The notes: a model not told the origin generated them from the letters alone. 17,894 bases of DNA from an uncultured Prevotella sp. (GCA_900548195.1 URJQ01000059.1:1-17894), one strand, 5' to 3'; counted from the stretch's first letter, positions 7,585-14,963 are shown. Numbers and translations: made by a program.

Positions 7585-8092
7585 TCGAACTGTATGGTTG
7601 AATAAACATCAATAGATAAAAATATAACATCAATGGATAAAAAAAAACATCAAAGGATGGAATGAAACGGGCTGAACCAACGGTCACCGGCGCGAAGCCC
7701 GCATAGTACAAGGAGGAATCCCGCGCCGATAGGCGCAATGAAATCCTATTCAGATCCAAAAGTCAATAAAGAATCCGTGAAAAGAGAAAATCCGTTGCAT
7801 CCGTGCTATCCGTGTTTCATTTTTGAACGTGTGCGAAAGAGCCTGTAGGCTCTTGAGCATTGATGGGGTTCTCATGTTTTTATTTCCTTGTTGTCATCGC
7901 TACGCGACGACCACAAGCGTTCAAAGAAACACGGATAGCACGGATGCAACGGATCTGTTCTTTCACGGATGTTTTATTTGATTCACATGGATTATGTGCG
8001 CCTGTCGGGCGCAAGGATTTTTACGGATTTTCCTCTATATGCACCCTGCGCCGGTGACAGTTGGTTCAGCCCGTTTCAACCGTACAGTTCGA
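7585..8092. repeat. ~510-bp nested inverted repeat built from dispersed modules
   Basis: Three pairs of modules are arranged in mirror order. The outer 18-mer at 7585-7602 matches the reverse complement of 8075-8092 (17/18). A 30-mer at 7664-7693 matches 8048-8077 (29/30). A 29-mer at 7790-7818 matches 7926-7954 perfectly and contains the TCCGTTGCATCCGTGCTATC core. The arms between also align loosely, including matching GCGCC/GGCGC mini-hairpins (7723-7736 and 7997-8013). The left arm carries a 61-bp insert (7603-7663) of three ACATCAATRGATAAA-like units, absent on the right. The centre (about 7830-7914) has a perfect AAGAGCC/GGCTCTT hairpin (7837-7854). No gene or transposase lies inside; short open frames here are by-products of the repeat. 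Confidence 0.85.
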
Positions 8093-8093
8093 A

Positions 8094-8471
8094 TTATTGC
8101 AGACAAGAAAGTTGCTCTTCCCAATGCAACTTTACGGCTTTGGGGAGTGTGCGGAGCAATACGCGATAAGACTCTCGTATGATGTCGCAGACAAAGGCTG
8201 TCTCGAAGCTTTCATAGCAGATGTCGCTCCAATGCTTCTTGTTCCAGTGGAATGCTGGCGTGATGCCTTCGTATCGGTCACGCAACTCCTCATTGCGGTC
8301 GGGAGAGAGTTTGCAGGCAAACCTTGCCCTACCCTCTCTGTCAACTCCCAACCAGAGGCATAGGAATATCTTTCCTTCCAAACGGAAAGTGATATTATCA
8401 TCGCCAAAGGGCTGGTCTTCCGTAACACCGGGGAGTGACAATGTGAAATCTCTTACTTGTTCGATATTCAT
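8094..8471 (-). CDS. MmcQ/YjbR-family protein
   Basis: 125 residues, a full-length member of the small alpha/beta MmcQ/YjbR family (CyaY-like fold, often labelled DNA-binding although the molecular role is poorly defined). The N-terminus MNIEQVRDFTLSLPGVTEDQPFG and the motif ITPAFHWNKKHW at about 70-81 are typical of the family. No signal peptide or membrane segment is seen. The stop codon (complement of 8094-8096) sits 2 nt from the right edge of the large inverted repeat, so the repeat occupies its 3' flank. The next gene on the same strand (alcohol dehydrogenase) is 318 nt upstream, across repeats, so co-transcription is doubtful. No clear promoter is visible. Confidence 0.9.
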   Translation of the reverse strand: MNIEQVRDFTLSLPGVTEDQPFGDDNITFRLEGKIFLCLWLGVDREGRARFACKLSPDRNEELRDRYEGITPAFHWNKKHWSDICYESFETAFVCDIIRESYRVLLRTLPKAVKLHWEEQLSCLQ

Positions 8472-8789
8472 GGGAGTGGCGGTTTTGTTGTCTTGTTGTT
8501 TGGTTGTAAATACAAACTCAGTCAGACGGTATAGGTACTGTCTTCCAGACAGTTGCCTTGCTCGTCGGTTGTAATCCCGAGACTTCGTCCCGGGTTACTC
8601 TCGCTTTGCTCGGTAATGTCTTCCAGACATAACTTGTTGTTTGGTTGTCTGGTTGTTTGGTTGTCTTGTTGTCTGGTTGCTTGGTTGTCTGGTTGCTTGC
8701 ATTGCTTATACATTCAACAAAACAACTAAACAACTAAACAACTAAACAACTAAACAACTAAACAACAAAACAACTAAACAACTAAACAA
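8472..8789. other. Repeat-filled spacer between adh and the YjbR-family gene
   Basis: No gene is supported in this 318-nt gap. From left to right it holds three TTGTTGTC-like 8-mers (8485-8508), a palindrome ACTGTCT-TCC-AGACAGT (about 8537-8553), an imperfect hairpin with arms GTAATCCCGAGAC and GTCCCGGGTTAC (about 8570-8597), a second TGTCT-TCC-AGACA dyad (about 8618-8630), then the two opposed 8-mer arrays listed separately. Open frames crossing it translate to low-complexity Gln/Asn/Thr repeats and are artefacts. Confidence 0.8.
8537..8631. repeat. Cluster of small palindromes (two TGTCTTCCAGACA dyads around a CCCGAGAC/GTCCCGGG hairpin)
   Basis: The core TGTCT-TCC-AGACA occurs twice, near 8539 and 8618, each extended by a different flanking base pair (CTGTCT...AGACAG and ATGTCT...AGACAT). 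The flanks change together to keep pairing, which suggests selection for structure. Between them GTAATCCCGAGAC-TTC-GTCCCGGGTTAC forms a further near-perfect stem. The layout is like a BIME/REP mosaic. Its role is unknown; transcript end protection or termination of adh from the right is possible. Confidence 0.65.
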
Positions 8790-8793
8790 CTAC
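8634..8793. repeat. Two opposed 8-bp tandem arrays ending in the adh stop codon
   Basis: Left array: eight units of a degenerate TKGTTGYY 8-mer (8634-8697). Right array: nine units of ACAACTAA (8722-8793; one unit is ACAACAAA and the last ACAACTAC). A 24-nt spacer separates them. In plus-strand RNA, UGGUUGUU pairs with AACAACUA using one G-U wobble per unit, giving a helix of up to about 60 bp. In minus-strand RNA the same positions are A-C mismatches. The last right-hand unit contains the complement of the adh TAG codon, so the array starts inside the gene end. Confidence 0.8.
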
Positions 8794-10001
8794 TTCATAC
8801 AAGCCTTGAAGATATCAAGGATATCCTGCTCCATGAGTGGTGCCCATGCCTTGTCAAGACCTTCTGTATCGGCTACATGCTTTGCCATTTCTGCCAAGCG
8901 GCTCTCGTCGATACCTACTTCTGGCAATGACATTGGAATGCCAATCTCACGATAGAAGTCATAAATGGCTTTGATGGAAGCCTCAGCACCTTCTGCACCA
9001 AAGACATTCTTACCGAATTTCTCGATACGCTCCACCACCTGTTCATGCAGTTGACCGGTAGAATAATCGAGGATATGCTTCATCCATCGTGGAGTGACGA
9101 TAGCAAGTCCTTCGCCATGAGTGATGTCATAGTAAGCAGAAAGGGCGTGCTCCATAGCGTGCATAGGCCATCCGCTCGGACTATTGCCGAGGCAATATAT
9201 TCCATTGCATCCGAGAGTGGTGGCATAGAATATCTCAGCGCGTGCATTATAATTCTGTGGGTCAGCAAGCACTATCTTGACATTCTTCACCAAAGACTTG
9301 ACTGCGCCTTCCATGAAGGCATCATTCATATCGATATGGTCGCCACAGAAATATGACTCCATGATATGATTGATACAATCAGATACGCCTGCGAGAGTCT
9401 GCTTAACTGGAAGAGTGAAAGTATATACAGGATCGATGAAGCTTACTGCAGGGAATACCAGATTGGAGAAATAAGCAAGCTTGTCGTTTGTCTCAGTACG
9501 GGAGATAACTCCGCCCATATCATATTCACTGCCAGTGGCAGCCATAGTGATGACGTCCACGATAGGCACAGCGGCTGTGGTAGGTTTTCTTCCGCAGACG
9601 ATGTCCCAAGCCTCCTCCACTTTATCCATTACATTGCCCTCAAGAGTGCCTGCAACGCCAGCGATAGCCTTAGTGCAGTCAAGCACAGAGCCACCTCCTA
9701 ATGAGAGAATTACATCGATGTCATGCTCCTGACACATACGCACACCGTCAAGAACGCTCGGATTAAACTTAGGATTAGGCTGTATGCCAGGAAGTTCAAA
9801 GACATTCTTATCGGCTAGTATCTCTTTCACAAGGTTGTAGAGACTTTTGTCATATCCAGGCGCAATGCGCTTGATGCTGCCTCCGCCATAGGTGATAAGG
9901 ACATTCTTACCAAACTGACTCATTACTCCTGCAAGTTTCTCACTGACCACTCCTTTGCCAAAGATAAGGCGAGTCGGTGTCTGATAATCGAAATTTACCA
10001 T
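8790..10001 (-). CDS. Iron-type (group III) NAD(P)H-dependent alcohol dehydrogenase, butanol-dehydrogenase/YqhD-like
   Basis: 403 residues, full length for the family. It reversibly reduces aldehydes to alcohols in the cytoplasm with NAD(P)H. The N-terminal Rossmann-like domain has the nucleotide motifs ITYGGGSIKR (36-45) and LGGGSVLDCTKAIA (101-114). The metal-binding C-terminal domain shows ligands Asp208 and His212 (SDCINH), His281 (MHAMEH, also His285) and His295 (ITHGEG), all at family spacing. The opening NFDYQTPTRLIFGKG is typical of the BDH/YqhD branch. A perfect -7 box (TATATTTG on the minus strand) lies about 125 nt upstream. It faces away from the hut block and has no obvious step in histidine use. 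The real substrate, whether fermentation alcohol or toxic aldehyde, cannot be read from sequence. Confidence 0.96.
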   Translation of the reverse strand: MVNFDYQTPTRLIFGKGVVSEKLAGVMSQFGKNVLITYGGGSIKRIAPGYDKSLYNLVKEILADKNVFELPGIQPNPKFNPSVLDGVRMCQEHDIDVILSLGGGSVLDCTKAIAGVAGTLEGNVMDKVEEAWDIVCGRKPTTAAVPIVDVITMAATGSEYDMGGVISRTETNDKLAYFSNLVFPAVSFIDPVYTFTLPVKQTLAGVSDCINHIMESYFCGDHIDMNDAFMEGAVKSLVKNVKIVLADPQNYNARAEIFYATTLGCNGIYCLGNSPSGWPMHAMEHALSAYYDITHGEGLAIVTPRWMKHILDYSTGQLHEQVVERIEKFGKNVFGAEGAEASIKAIYDFYREIGIPMSLPEVGIDESRLAEMAKHVADTEGLDKAWAPLMEQDILDIFKACMK

Positions 10002-10126
10002 AGTGATTGTAGATTTTTAAGATTGTACGATAATGCCATTCTGTTACATTGAAATCGCATTGCTGTGACAGTTTTTTTCTGTTTCAGATGGAGAAAAGAT
10101 GGTCCAAAGAATGACGTTTTAAGTTG

Positions 10127-10134
10127 CAAATATA
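10127..10134 (-). promoter_or_regulatory. Candidate -7 box of the alcohol dehydrogenase gene
   Basis: CAAATATA on the plus strand reads TATATTTG on the minus strand, an exact TAnnTTTG match. Initiation near 10120 would give a leader of about 120 nt. No clear -33 TTTG is seen at the expected distance. The 240-nt gap is divergent, so this box is back to back with the promoter at 10206-10237. Confidence 0.45.
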
Positions 10135-10205
10135 GTTATTTTTCTTAAGAATAAGGATAAAAATTCTAAAATTTAATGCTTGCAAGCCGTTTTTAATGAT
10201 TTTTC

Positions 10206-10237
10206 TTGCTTATTCTTGCCTTTTATTCGTATCTTTG
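10206..10237 (+). promoter_or_regulatory. Bacteroidetes promoter of the methyltransferase (and possibly the hut block)
   Basis: TATCTTTG (10230-10237) is an exact TAnnTTTG -7 box, and TTG at 10206-10208 lies 21 nt upstream as a -33 box. Both elements and the spacing fit. The expected start point (about 10241-10247) coincides with the ATG at 10242, so the transcript would be leaderless or nearly so. This also rules out the longer frame starting at 10206, whose first codons overlap the promoter. Confidence 0.6.
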
Positions 10238-10241
10238 CAAA

Positions 10242-11024
10242 ATGAGTAAGTCATCAAAATCCGACTGCCATCAAGACTGTAGATACAGCGATGAGACAGT
10301 AAGAATAAATACCAACACTGACCCTATGGGCAGAGCCATTGCCGAATACCATGAGAGTGAAAGGGCGGACAGGCTCCGCGTGTTCTCCCCTATGTTTGAG
10401 GAGGACGAAATTCCTGTGACTACTCTTTTTCGCAATTACGATGAAATGCCAATGATAGAGCGCAAAGCTATCGATATGGCAAAGGGCAAAACTCTGGACG
10501 TAGGTGCTGGGGCTGGCTGTCATTCCCTCGCTCTGCAGGAAAGAGGAATCGACGTTACCGCAGTGGAAATATCGCATCTCTCCGCTGAAACCATGAAAAA
10601 GCGTGGCGTAAGGAATGTCATAGAGCAGGATTTCTTCACCATCGAAGGGCAATTCGACACTATTCTCATGCTGATGAATGGGGCTGGCATTTCCGGAACT
10701 CTCGATAGAATGCCTCTGCTCTTCAAGCATCTGGACAAGATCCTCGCTCCTGGTGGTCAGGTGTTATGCGATAGTTCTGACATCAGTTATGTCTTTGAGG
10801 ATGAGGATGGATTTATCGAATATCCTGATACAAACCGTTATTACGGTGAACTCAGTTACCAGATGCAGTATAAGGACACTATTGGCGAACCTTTCGACTG
10901 GCTCTATATCGATGCCGACACTCTGACAGAGATAGCAGACCACAACGGATATGACGTAGAGGTAATAGCCGATGGCGAGAATTACGACTATCTGGCAAGA
11001 ATCTCGAAAAGAGAAAATACATAG
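10242..11024 (+). CDS. Class I SAM-dependent methyltransferase
   Basis: 260 residues from the ATG at 10242. An upstream ATG at 10206 is rejected because it lies in the promoter, and a third candidate at 10326 (MGRAIAEYH) cannot be excluded. Residues 29-75 (MGRAIAEYH, RLRVFSPMFEEDEIPVTTLFR) form a helical lid. The Rossmann core then shows motif I LDVGAGAG (85-92), an acidic residue after strand 2 (VEIS, 108-111), a QDFF segment and LMLMNGAGISG (142-152). This is a conserved Bacteroidales type usually annotated only as 'methyltransferase domain'; small molecule and protein substrates are both possible. It lies 147 nt upstream of ftcD on the same strand and may head the hut transcript, though a link to histidine use is only inferred. 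The Cys/Asp/Ser-rich N-terminus (SDCHQDCRYSDE) is poorly conserved-looking. Confidence 0.88.
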   Translation: MSKSSKSDCHQDCRYSDETVRINTNTDPMGRAIAEYHESERADRLRVFSPMFEEDEIPVTTLFRNYDEMPMIERKAIDMAKGKTLDVGAGAGCHSLALQERGIDVTAVEISHLSAETMKKRGVRNVIEQDFFTIEGQFDTILMLMNGAGISGTLDRMPLLFKHLDKILAPGGQVLCDSSDISYVFEDEDGFIEYPDTNRYYGELSYQMQYKDTIGEPFDWLYIDADTLTEIADHNGYDVEVIADGENYDYLARISKRENT

Positions 11025-11113
11025 GTAAAGACCTACATAAAAACAAATAAAAACTAAAACCTCTTACACCTTATTTATTTTACATGACCATGACAACCAA
11101 AAACCAAAAACCC

Positions 11114-11155
11114 AATACCAAAAACCTAAAACCAAATACCAAAAACCTAAAACCC
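11114..11155. repeat. 21-bp tandem duplication upstream of ftcD
   Basis: Two adjacent copies of AATACCAAAAACCTAAAACC plus one base (11114-11134 and 11135-11155; 20/21 identical) sit in a longer A/C-only tract (about 11094-11170) that runs up to the ftcD start. The tract has almost no G or T, so it is unstructured as RNA. It may keep the ribosome-binding region open, or simply be slippage-prone DNA. No -7 box is seen in this gap. Confidence 0.7.
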
Positions 11156-11171
11156 CAAAATAACAAAAACC

Positions 11172-12881
11172 ATGGCAAAGAAAAAGCAAATCGTAGAATG
11201 CGTGCCTAATTTCAGTGAGGGACGCAACCTTAATGTCATTAAGCAGATTACAGACACTATAGAGGCTGTAGAAGGAATCAAGTTGCTCGACGTTGACCCA
11301 GGAGAGGCAACAAACCGCACAGTGGTGACCTTCGTAGGCGAACCTGAAGCAGTGGTAGAGGCTGCATTCAATGCAGTGGCTAAGGCTGGTGAACTCATAG
11401 ATATGCGCAAGCATCACGGTGCTCACCCGCGTATCGGCGCTACTGACGTGCTGCCTATCGTACCTGTTAGTGGCATTACCATCGAGGAATGTGCTGAATT
11501 AGCAAGAAAACTCGCTGAACGCATCGCTACCGAACTGGCCATTCCTTGCTATTGCTATGAGGCTGCTGCAAGCACACCGGAAAGAAGAAACCTTGCTGTG
11601 GTACGTAAGGGCGAATATGAAGGTATCGCTGAACGCATCATGGACGAGAATGAGAAGCCTGACTTCGGAGCAAGACCATACGATGAGCAGGTGGCAAAGA
11701 CTGGTTGCACAGTGGTGGGCGCAAGAGATTTCCTCATCGCCGTCAACTTCAACCTCAACTCCACATCTACACGCCGCGCCAATGCTATCGCTTTCGACGT
11801 AAGAGAGAAAGGCAGACCTGTGCGCGAGGGCAATCCTATCACAGGAAAGAAGAAGCTCGATGAGAACGGCAACGTGATTATGCGTCCTGGCACTCTGAAG
11901 GGCACTAAGGCAATAGGCTGGTTTATTGACGAATATGGCATTGCTCAGGTGTCAATGAATATCACAAATATCAATGAGACTCCACTCCACAAAGCCTTCG
12001 ATGAAGTATGCCGTTGCGCACAAAACCGTGGACTCCGTGTTACTGGAACTGAGATCGTCGGACTCGTTCCTGAGCGCACTCTCCTGGAGGCTGGTAAGTA
12101 TTTCCTTGCCAAACAACAGCGCTCTGCAGGTATTCCTAAGAAGGACCTCCTGAATATTGCCATCAAGTCAATGGGACTTGACGACCTTCGTCCTTTCAAT
12201 CCAGAAGAGAAGGTGATAGAATATCTCCTGGAGGCTGAAAACAAGAAGCAGACAAAGCTCGTGGATTTCACAGTGAAAGGCTTTGCAGAAGAGACTTCTC
12301 GCGAAAGTCCTGCTCCTGGTGGTGGTTCCGTTTCTGCATACATGGGTGCCCTTGGTGCATCACTCGGCACTATGGTAGCCAACCTTTCAAGCCACAAGCC
12401 AGGCTGGGATCATCGTTGGGAAGAGTTTGCTGTATGGGCTGAAAAGGGTATGGCACTTCAGGAAGAACTGCTCCATCTCGTAGATGAAGATACCGAAGCA
12501 TTCAATCGTATCATGCAGGCATTCGGCATGCCAAAGAATAATGACGAAGAGAAAGCACTCCGCTCAGAGGCTATCCAGAAGGCTACTCTATTCGCTACAG
12601 AGGTGCCATTGGAGACTATGAAGGCTTCCGTAAAGGTATTTGAATTGTGCCGTAAGATGGTGGCAGAGGGCAATCCTAACAGTGTATCTGATGCTGGAGT
12701 AGGCGCTTTGGCAGCACGTGCAGCTGTAATAGGCGCAGGAATGAACGTCAAGATCAACGCTTCCTCGCTCAAGGACCGCCAGAAGGCTGAGGCTCTTATC
12801 GCTGAGGCTAATGCCATCATTGAGAAGGCTAATGCTGAAGAGAAAGAGATTACAGCTACTGTGGAGAAAATGATTAGTTAA
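11172..12881 (+). CDS. ftcD: Glutamate formimidoyltransferase fused to formimidoyl-THF cyclodeaminase
   Basis: 569 residues, close to the bifunctional vertebrate FTCD (about 541). It transfers the formimino group from N-formimino-L-glutamate to tetrahydrofolate, releasing glutamate, and then cyclises 5-formimino-THF to 5,10-methenyl-THF with loss of ammonia. The N-terminal transferase half (about 1-330) begins VECVPNFSEGR and has RKHHGAHPRIGATDV, where His82 corresponds to the catalytic histidine of the pig enzyme. The C-terminal cyclodeaminase half (about 360-569) shows SPAPGGGSVSAYMGALGASLG (from 379), VDEDTEAF and NPNSVSDAGVGALAARAA. The fused form likely channels folate between sites. It is the last step of the pathway but first of the hut genes here. 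The start ATG follows an A/C-rich tract without a Shine-Dalgarno, usual for the phylum. Confidence 0.97.
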   Translation: MAKKKQIVECVPNFSEGRNLNVIKQITDTIEAVEGIKLLDVDPGEATNRTVVTFVGEPEAVVEAAFNAVAKAGELIDMRKHHGAHPRIGATDVLPIVPVSGITIEECAELARKLAERIATELAIPCYCYEAAASTPERRNLAVVRKGEYEGIAERIMDENEKPDFGARPYDEQVAKTGCTVVGARDFLIAVNFNLNSTSTRRANAIAFDVREKGRPVREGNPITGKKKLDENGNVIMRPGTLKGTKAIGWFIDEYGIAQVSMNITNINETPLHKAFDEVCRCAQNRGLRVTGTEIVGLVPERTLLEAGKYFLAKQQRSAGIPKKDLLNIAIKSMGLDDLRPFNPEEKVIEYLLEAENKKQTKLVDFTVKGFAEETSRESPAPGGGSVSAYMGALGASLGTMVANLSSHKPGWDHRWEEFAVWAEKGMALQEELLHLVDEDTEAFNRIMQAFGMPKNNDEEKALRSEAIQKATLFATEVPLETMKASVKVFELCRKMVAEGNPNSVSDAGVGALAARAAVIGAGMNVKINASSLKDRQKAEALIAEANAIIEKANAEEKEITATVEKMIS

Positions 12882-12886
12882 TATTG

Positions 12887-12919
12887 AGACCTTTCCATAA
12901 CGGAAGGGAAAGGTCTTTT
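12887..12919 (+). terminator. Intergenic hairpin between ftcD and hutU
   Basis: AGACCTTTCC (12887-12896) pairs perfectly with GGAAAGGTCT (12907-12916) around a 10-nt loop, and the last T starts a TTTT run. It looks like a rho-independent terminator, yet lies inside a 61-nt gap between two genes of one pathway. It could lower hutU-hutH-hutI expression relative to ftcD, or protect the ftcD mRNA 3' end after processing. Four T residues is short, so partial read-through is likely. Confidence 0.6.
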
Positions 12920-12942
12920 CTCACCTAAACAACATACTACCT

Positions 12943-14955
12943 ATGACAAAAGAAGAATTTCAGAAGGAAATCCGCCTGGGTATCCCTGACTCACTGCCAG
13001 AGGCAATGCCTTATGACAAAGAGATAAACCATGCTCCTAAGCGCAAGGATATCCTCACTCCTGAGGAGAAACGACTCGCTCTGCGCAATGCGCTGAGATA
13101 TTTCCCAAAGCATCTGCACGAACAGTTGGCTCCTGAATTTATGGAGGAACTGCACGAATACGGCAGAATATACATGTATCGCTATCGCCCTCGCTACGAG
13201 ATGCATGCACGCCCTATCAACGAATATCCTCACAAGTCGGAGCAAGCTGCCGCTATCATGCTCATGATACAGAATAATCTGGACCCTGCTGTGGCTCAGC
13301 ATCCTCACGAACTGATAGTCTATGGCGGAAACGGCGCTATCTTCCAAAACTGGGCTCAGTATCGCCTCACAATGAAATATCTGAGTGAGATGACTGACGA
13401 GCAGACTCTCGTGATGTACTCTGGTCATCCTATGGGCTTGTTCCCATCTCATAAGAACGCGCCTCGCGTGGTTGTAACCAATGGTATGGTTATTCCAAAC
13501 TACTCTAAGCCTGATGATTGGGAGCGCATGAATGCTCTCGGAGTGAGCCAATACGGACAGATGACAGCCGGCTCTTACATGTATATTGGTCCTCAGGGCA
13601 TCGTTCATGGCACCACTATCACCGTGCTTAATGCTGCTCGTAAGCAGATGAAGAAGGAGGGCGAGCCTAACGATATCCACGGTATGCTCTTTATTTCTTC
13701 TGGTCTTGGAGGTATGTCAGGCGCTCAGCCTAAAGCTGGAAACATCGCTGGCGTGGTAAGCGTTGTGGCTGAGATAAATCCTCTCGCTGCTGAAAAGCGT
13801 TACGAACAGGGTTGGGTCGATGAACTCCACTATAATCTCGACGAACTCATTCCTGCTATCCGCAAAGCTGTGGCTGAGAAGCACACGGTGAGCATGGCTT
13901 ACGTAGGCAATGTGGTTGACCTCTGGGAGCGTCTTGCTGATGAGAATGTCCACGTAGATTTGGGCAGCGACCAGACTTCACTCCATAATCCTTGGGCTGG
14001 TGGCTACTATCCTGTAGGCGTTTCACTCGAAGAGTCTAAGCGACTGATGGCTGAGGAACCTGATAAATTCCGCGAACTCGTGCAGGAATCACTGCGTCGT
14101 CAGGTCGCTGCAATCAACCGTCTCACGGAGAAAGGAATGTATTTCTTCGACTATGGCAATGCTTTCCTACTGCAGTCAAAGCGTGCCGGCGCTGACATAG
14201 TAATGCCTGATGGCAAGTTCCGTTATCCTTCTTATGTACAGGACATCATGGGACCTATGTTCTTCGACTACGGTTTCGGTCCTTTCCGCTGGGTTTGTAC
14301 TTCTGGTGACCCTAAAGACCTTGAGACTACCGACCGCATCGCTGCTGAGGTGATGGAAGAAATCAAAGCTGATGCTCCTGAAGAGATACAGGGACAGATG
14401 GCTGACAACATCCACTGGATTCGCGAGGCAGGAAAGAATCAGCTCGTAGTGGGCTCTCAGGCTCGCATACTGTATGCTGACTGCGAGGGAAGAACGAAGA
14501 TTGCGCTTGCCTTCAACGAAGCTATCGAGCGTGGCGAGATAAGCAAACCTATCGTATTGGGCAGAGACCATCACGACGTATCTGGCACTGACTCTCCTTT
14601 CCGTGAGACCAGCAACATATATGATGGTTCTCAGTTCTGCGCTGACATGGCTGTACAGAATGTCATCGGCGACTCTTTCCGCGGCGCCACATGGGTTTCC
14701 ATCCACAATGGTGGCGGCGTAGGCTGGGGAGAAGTAATCAATGGCGGCTTCGGTATGGTCATCAATGGCGATGAAGACTCAGCTCGCCACATCCGCGAGA
14801 TGCTCTTCTGGGATGTGAACAATGGCATCGCACGCCGTAGTTGGGCACGCAATGATGGCTCAATGAGCAGTATAGAGCGCGAAATGCTTCGCACACCAGG
14901 CTTCACTGTCACTATGCCAAGTCTCGTAGATGACGAGTTAATCAATAAATTCTAA
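12943..14955 (+). CDS. hutU: Urocanate hydratase (urocanase)
   Basis: 670 residues. Urocanase adds water to urocanate using tightly bound NAD+ as electrophile, giving 4-imidazolone-5-propionate, the second step of histidine breakdown. Diagnostic features are YGGNGAIFQNW (127-137), the nucleotide-binding GLGGMSGAQPKAGN (254-267), the signature FDYGFGPFRWVCTSGDP (441-457) with catalytic-region Cys452, and GRDHHDVSGTDSPFRETSNI (540-559). The typical bacterial enzyme is about 555 residues, whereas this is the long form, near the size of vertebrate UROC1, with an N-terminal extension before residue ~90. It lies 61 nt after ftcD and 101 nt before hutH. The start MTKEEF keeps the extension. Confidence 0.98.
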   Translation: MTKEEFQKEIRLGIPDSLPEAMPYDKEINHAPKRKDILTPEEKRLALRNALRYFPKHLHEQLAPEFMEELHEYGRIYMYRYRPRYEMHARPINEYPHKSEQAAAIMLMIQNNLDPAVAQHPHELIVYGGNGAIFQNWAQYRLTMKYLSEMTDEQTLVMYSGHPMGLFPSHKNAPRVVVTNGMVIPNYSKPDDWERMNALGVSQYGQMTAGSYMYIGPQGIVHGTTITVLNAARKQMKKEGEPNDIHGMLFISSGLGGMSGAQPKAGNIAGVVSVVAEINPLAAEKRYEQGWVDELHYNLDELIPAIRKAVAEKHTVSMAYVGNVVDLWERLADENVHVDLGSDQTSLHNPWAGGYYPVGVSLEESKRLMAEEPDKFRELVQESLRRQVAAINRLTEKGMYFFDYGNAFLLQSKRAGADIVMPDGKFRYPSYVQDIMGPMFFDYGFGPFRWVCTSGDPKDLETTDRIAAEVMEEIKADAPEEIQGQMADNIHWIREAGKNQLVVGSQARILYADCEGRTKIALAFNEAIERGEISKPIVLGRDHHDVSGTDSPFRETSNIYDGSQFCADMAVQNVIGDSFRGATWVSIHNGGGVGWGEVINGGFGMVINGDEDSARHIREMLFWDVNNGIARRSWARNDGSMSSIEREMLRTPGFTVTMPSLVDDELINKF

Positions 14956-14963
14956 ATCCTTTT

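Noticed and set aside
7585..8092. Insertion sequence with terminal inverted repeats
   Set aside because: There is no transposase frame and no clear target duplication, and the inverted pairing continues through most of the element rather than only at its ends.
7860..8182. Several 60-66-codon plus-strand frames
   Set aside because: They fall within the large inverted repeat and read repeat modules, with frames overlapping each other.
8634..8793. CRISPR array
   Set aside because: The period is 8 bp with no spacers, repeats of 24-40 bp or cas genes, so it is a simple tandem array.
10206..10241. Longer methyltransferase start (MLILAFYSYLCK...)
   Set aside because: These codons overlap the -33/-7 promoter elements, so they would not be in the transcript.
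11020..11038. Terminator after the methyltransferase (TAGGT-AAAG-ACCTA)
   Set aside because: The stem is only 5 bp and is followed by an A-rich, not T-rich, stretch on the plus strand.
12991..13680. 229-codon minus-strand frame inside hutU
   Set aside because: hutU is unambiguous here, and the opposite frame has no recognisable domain.
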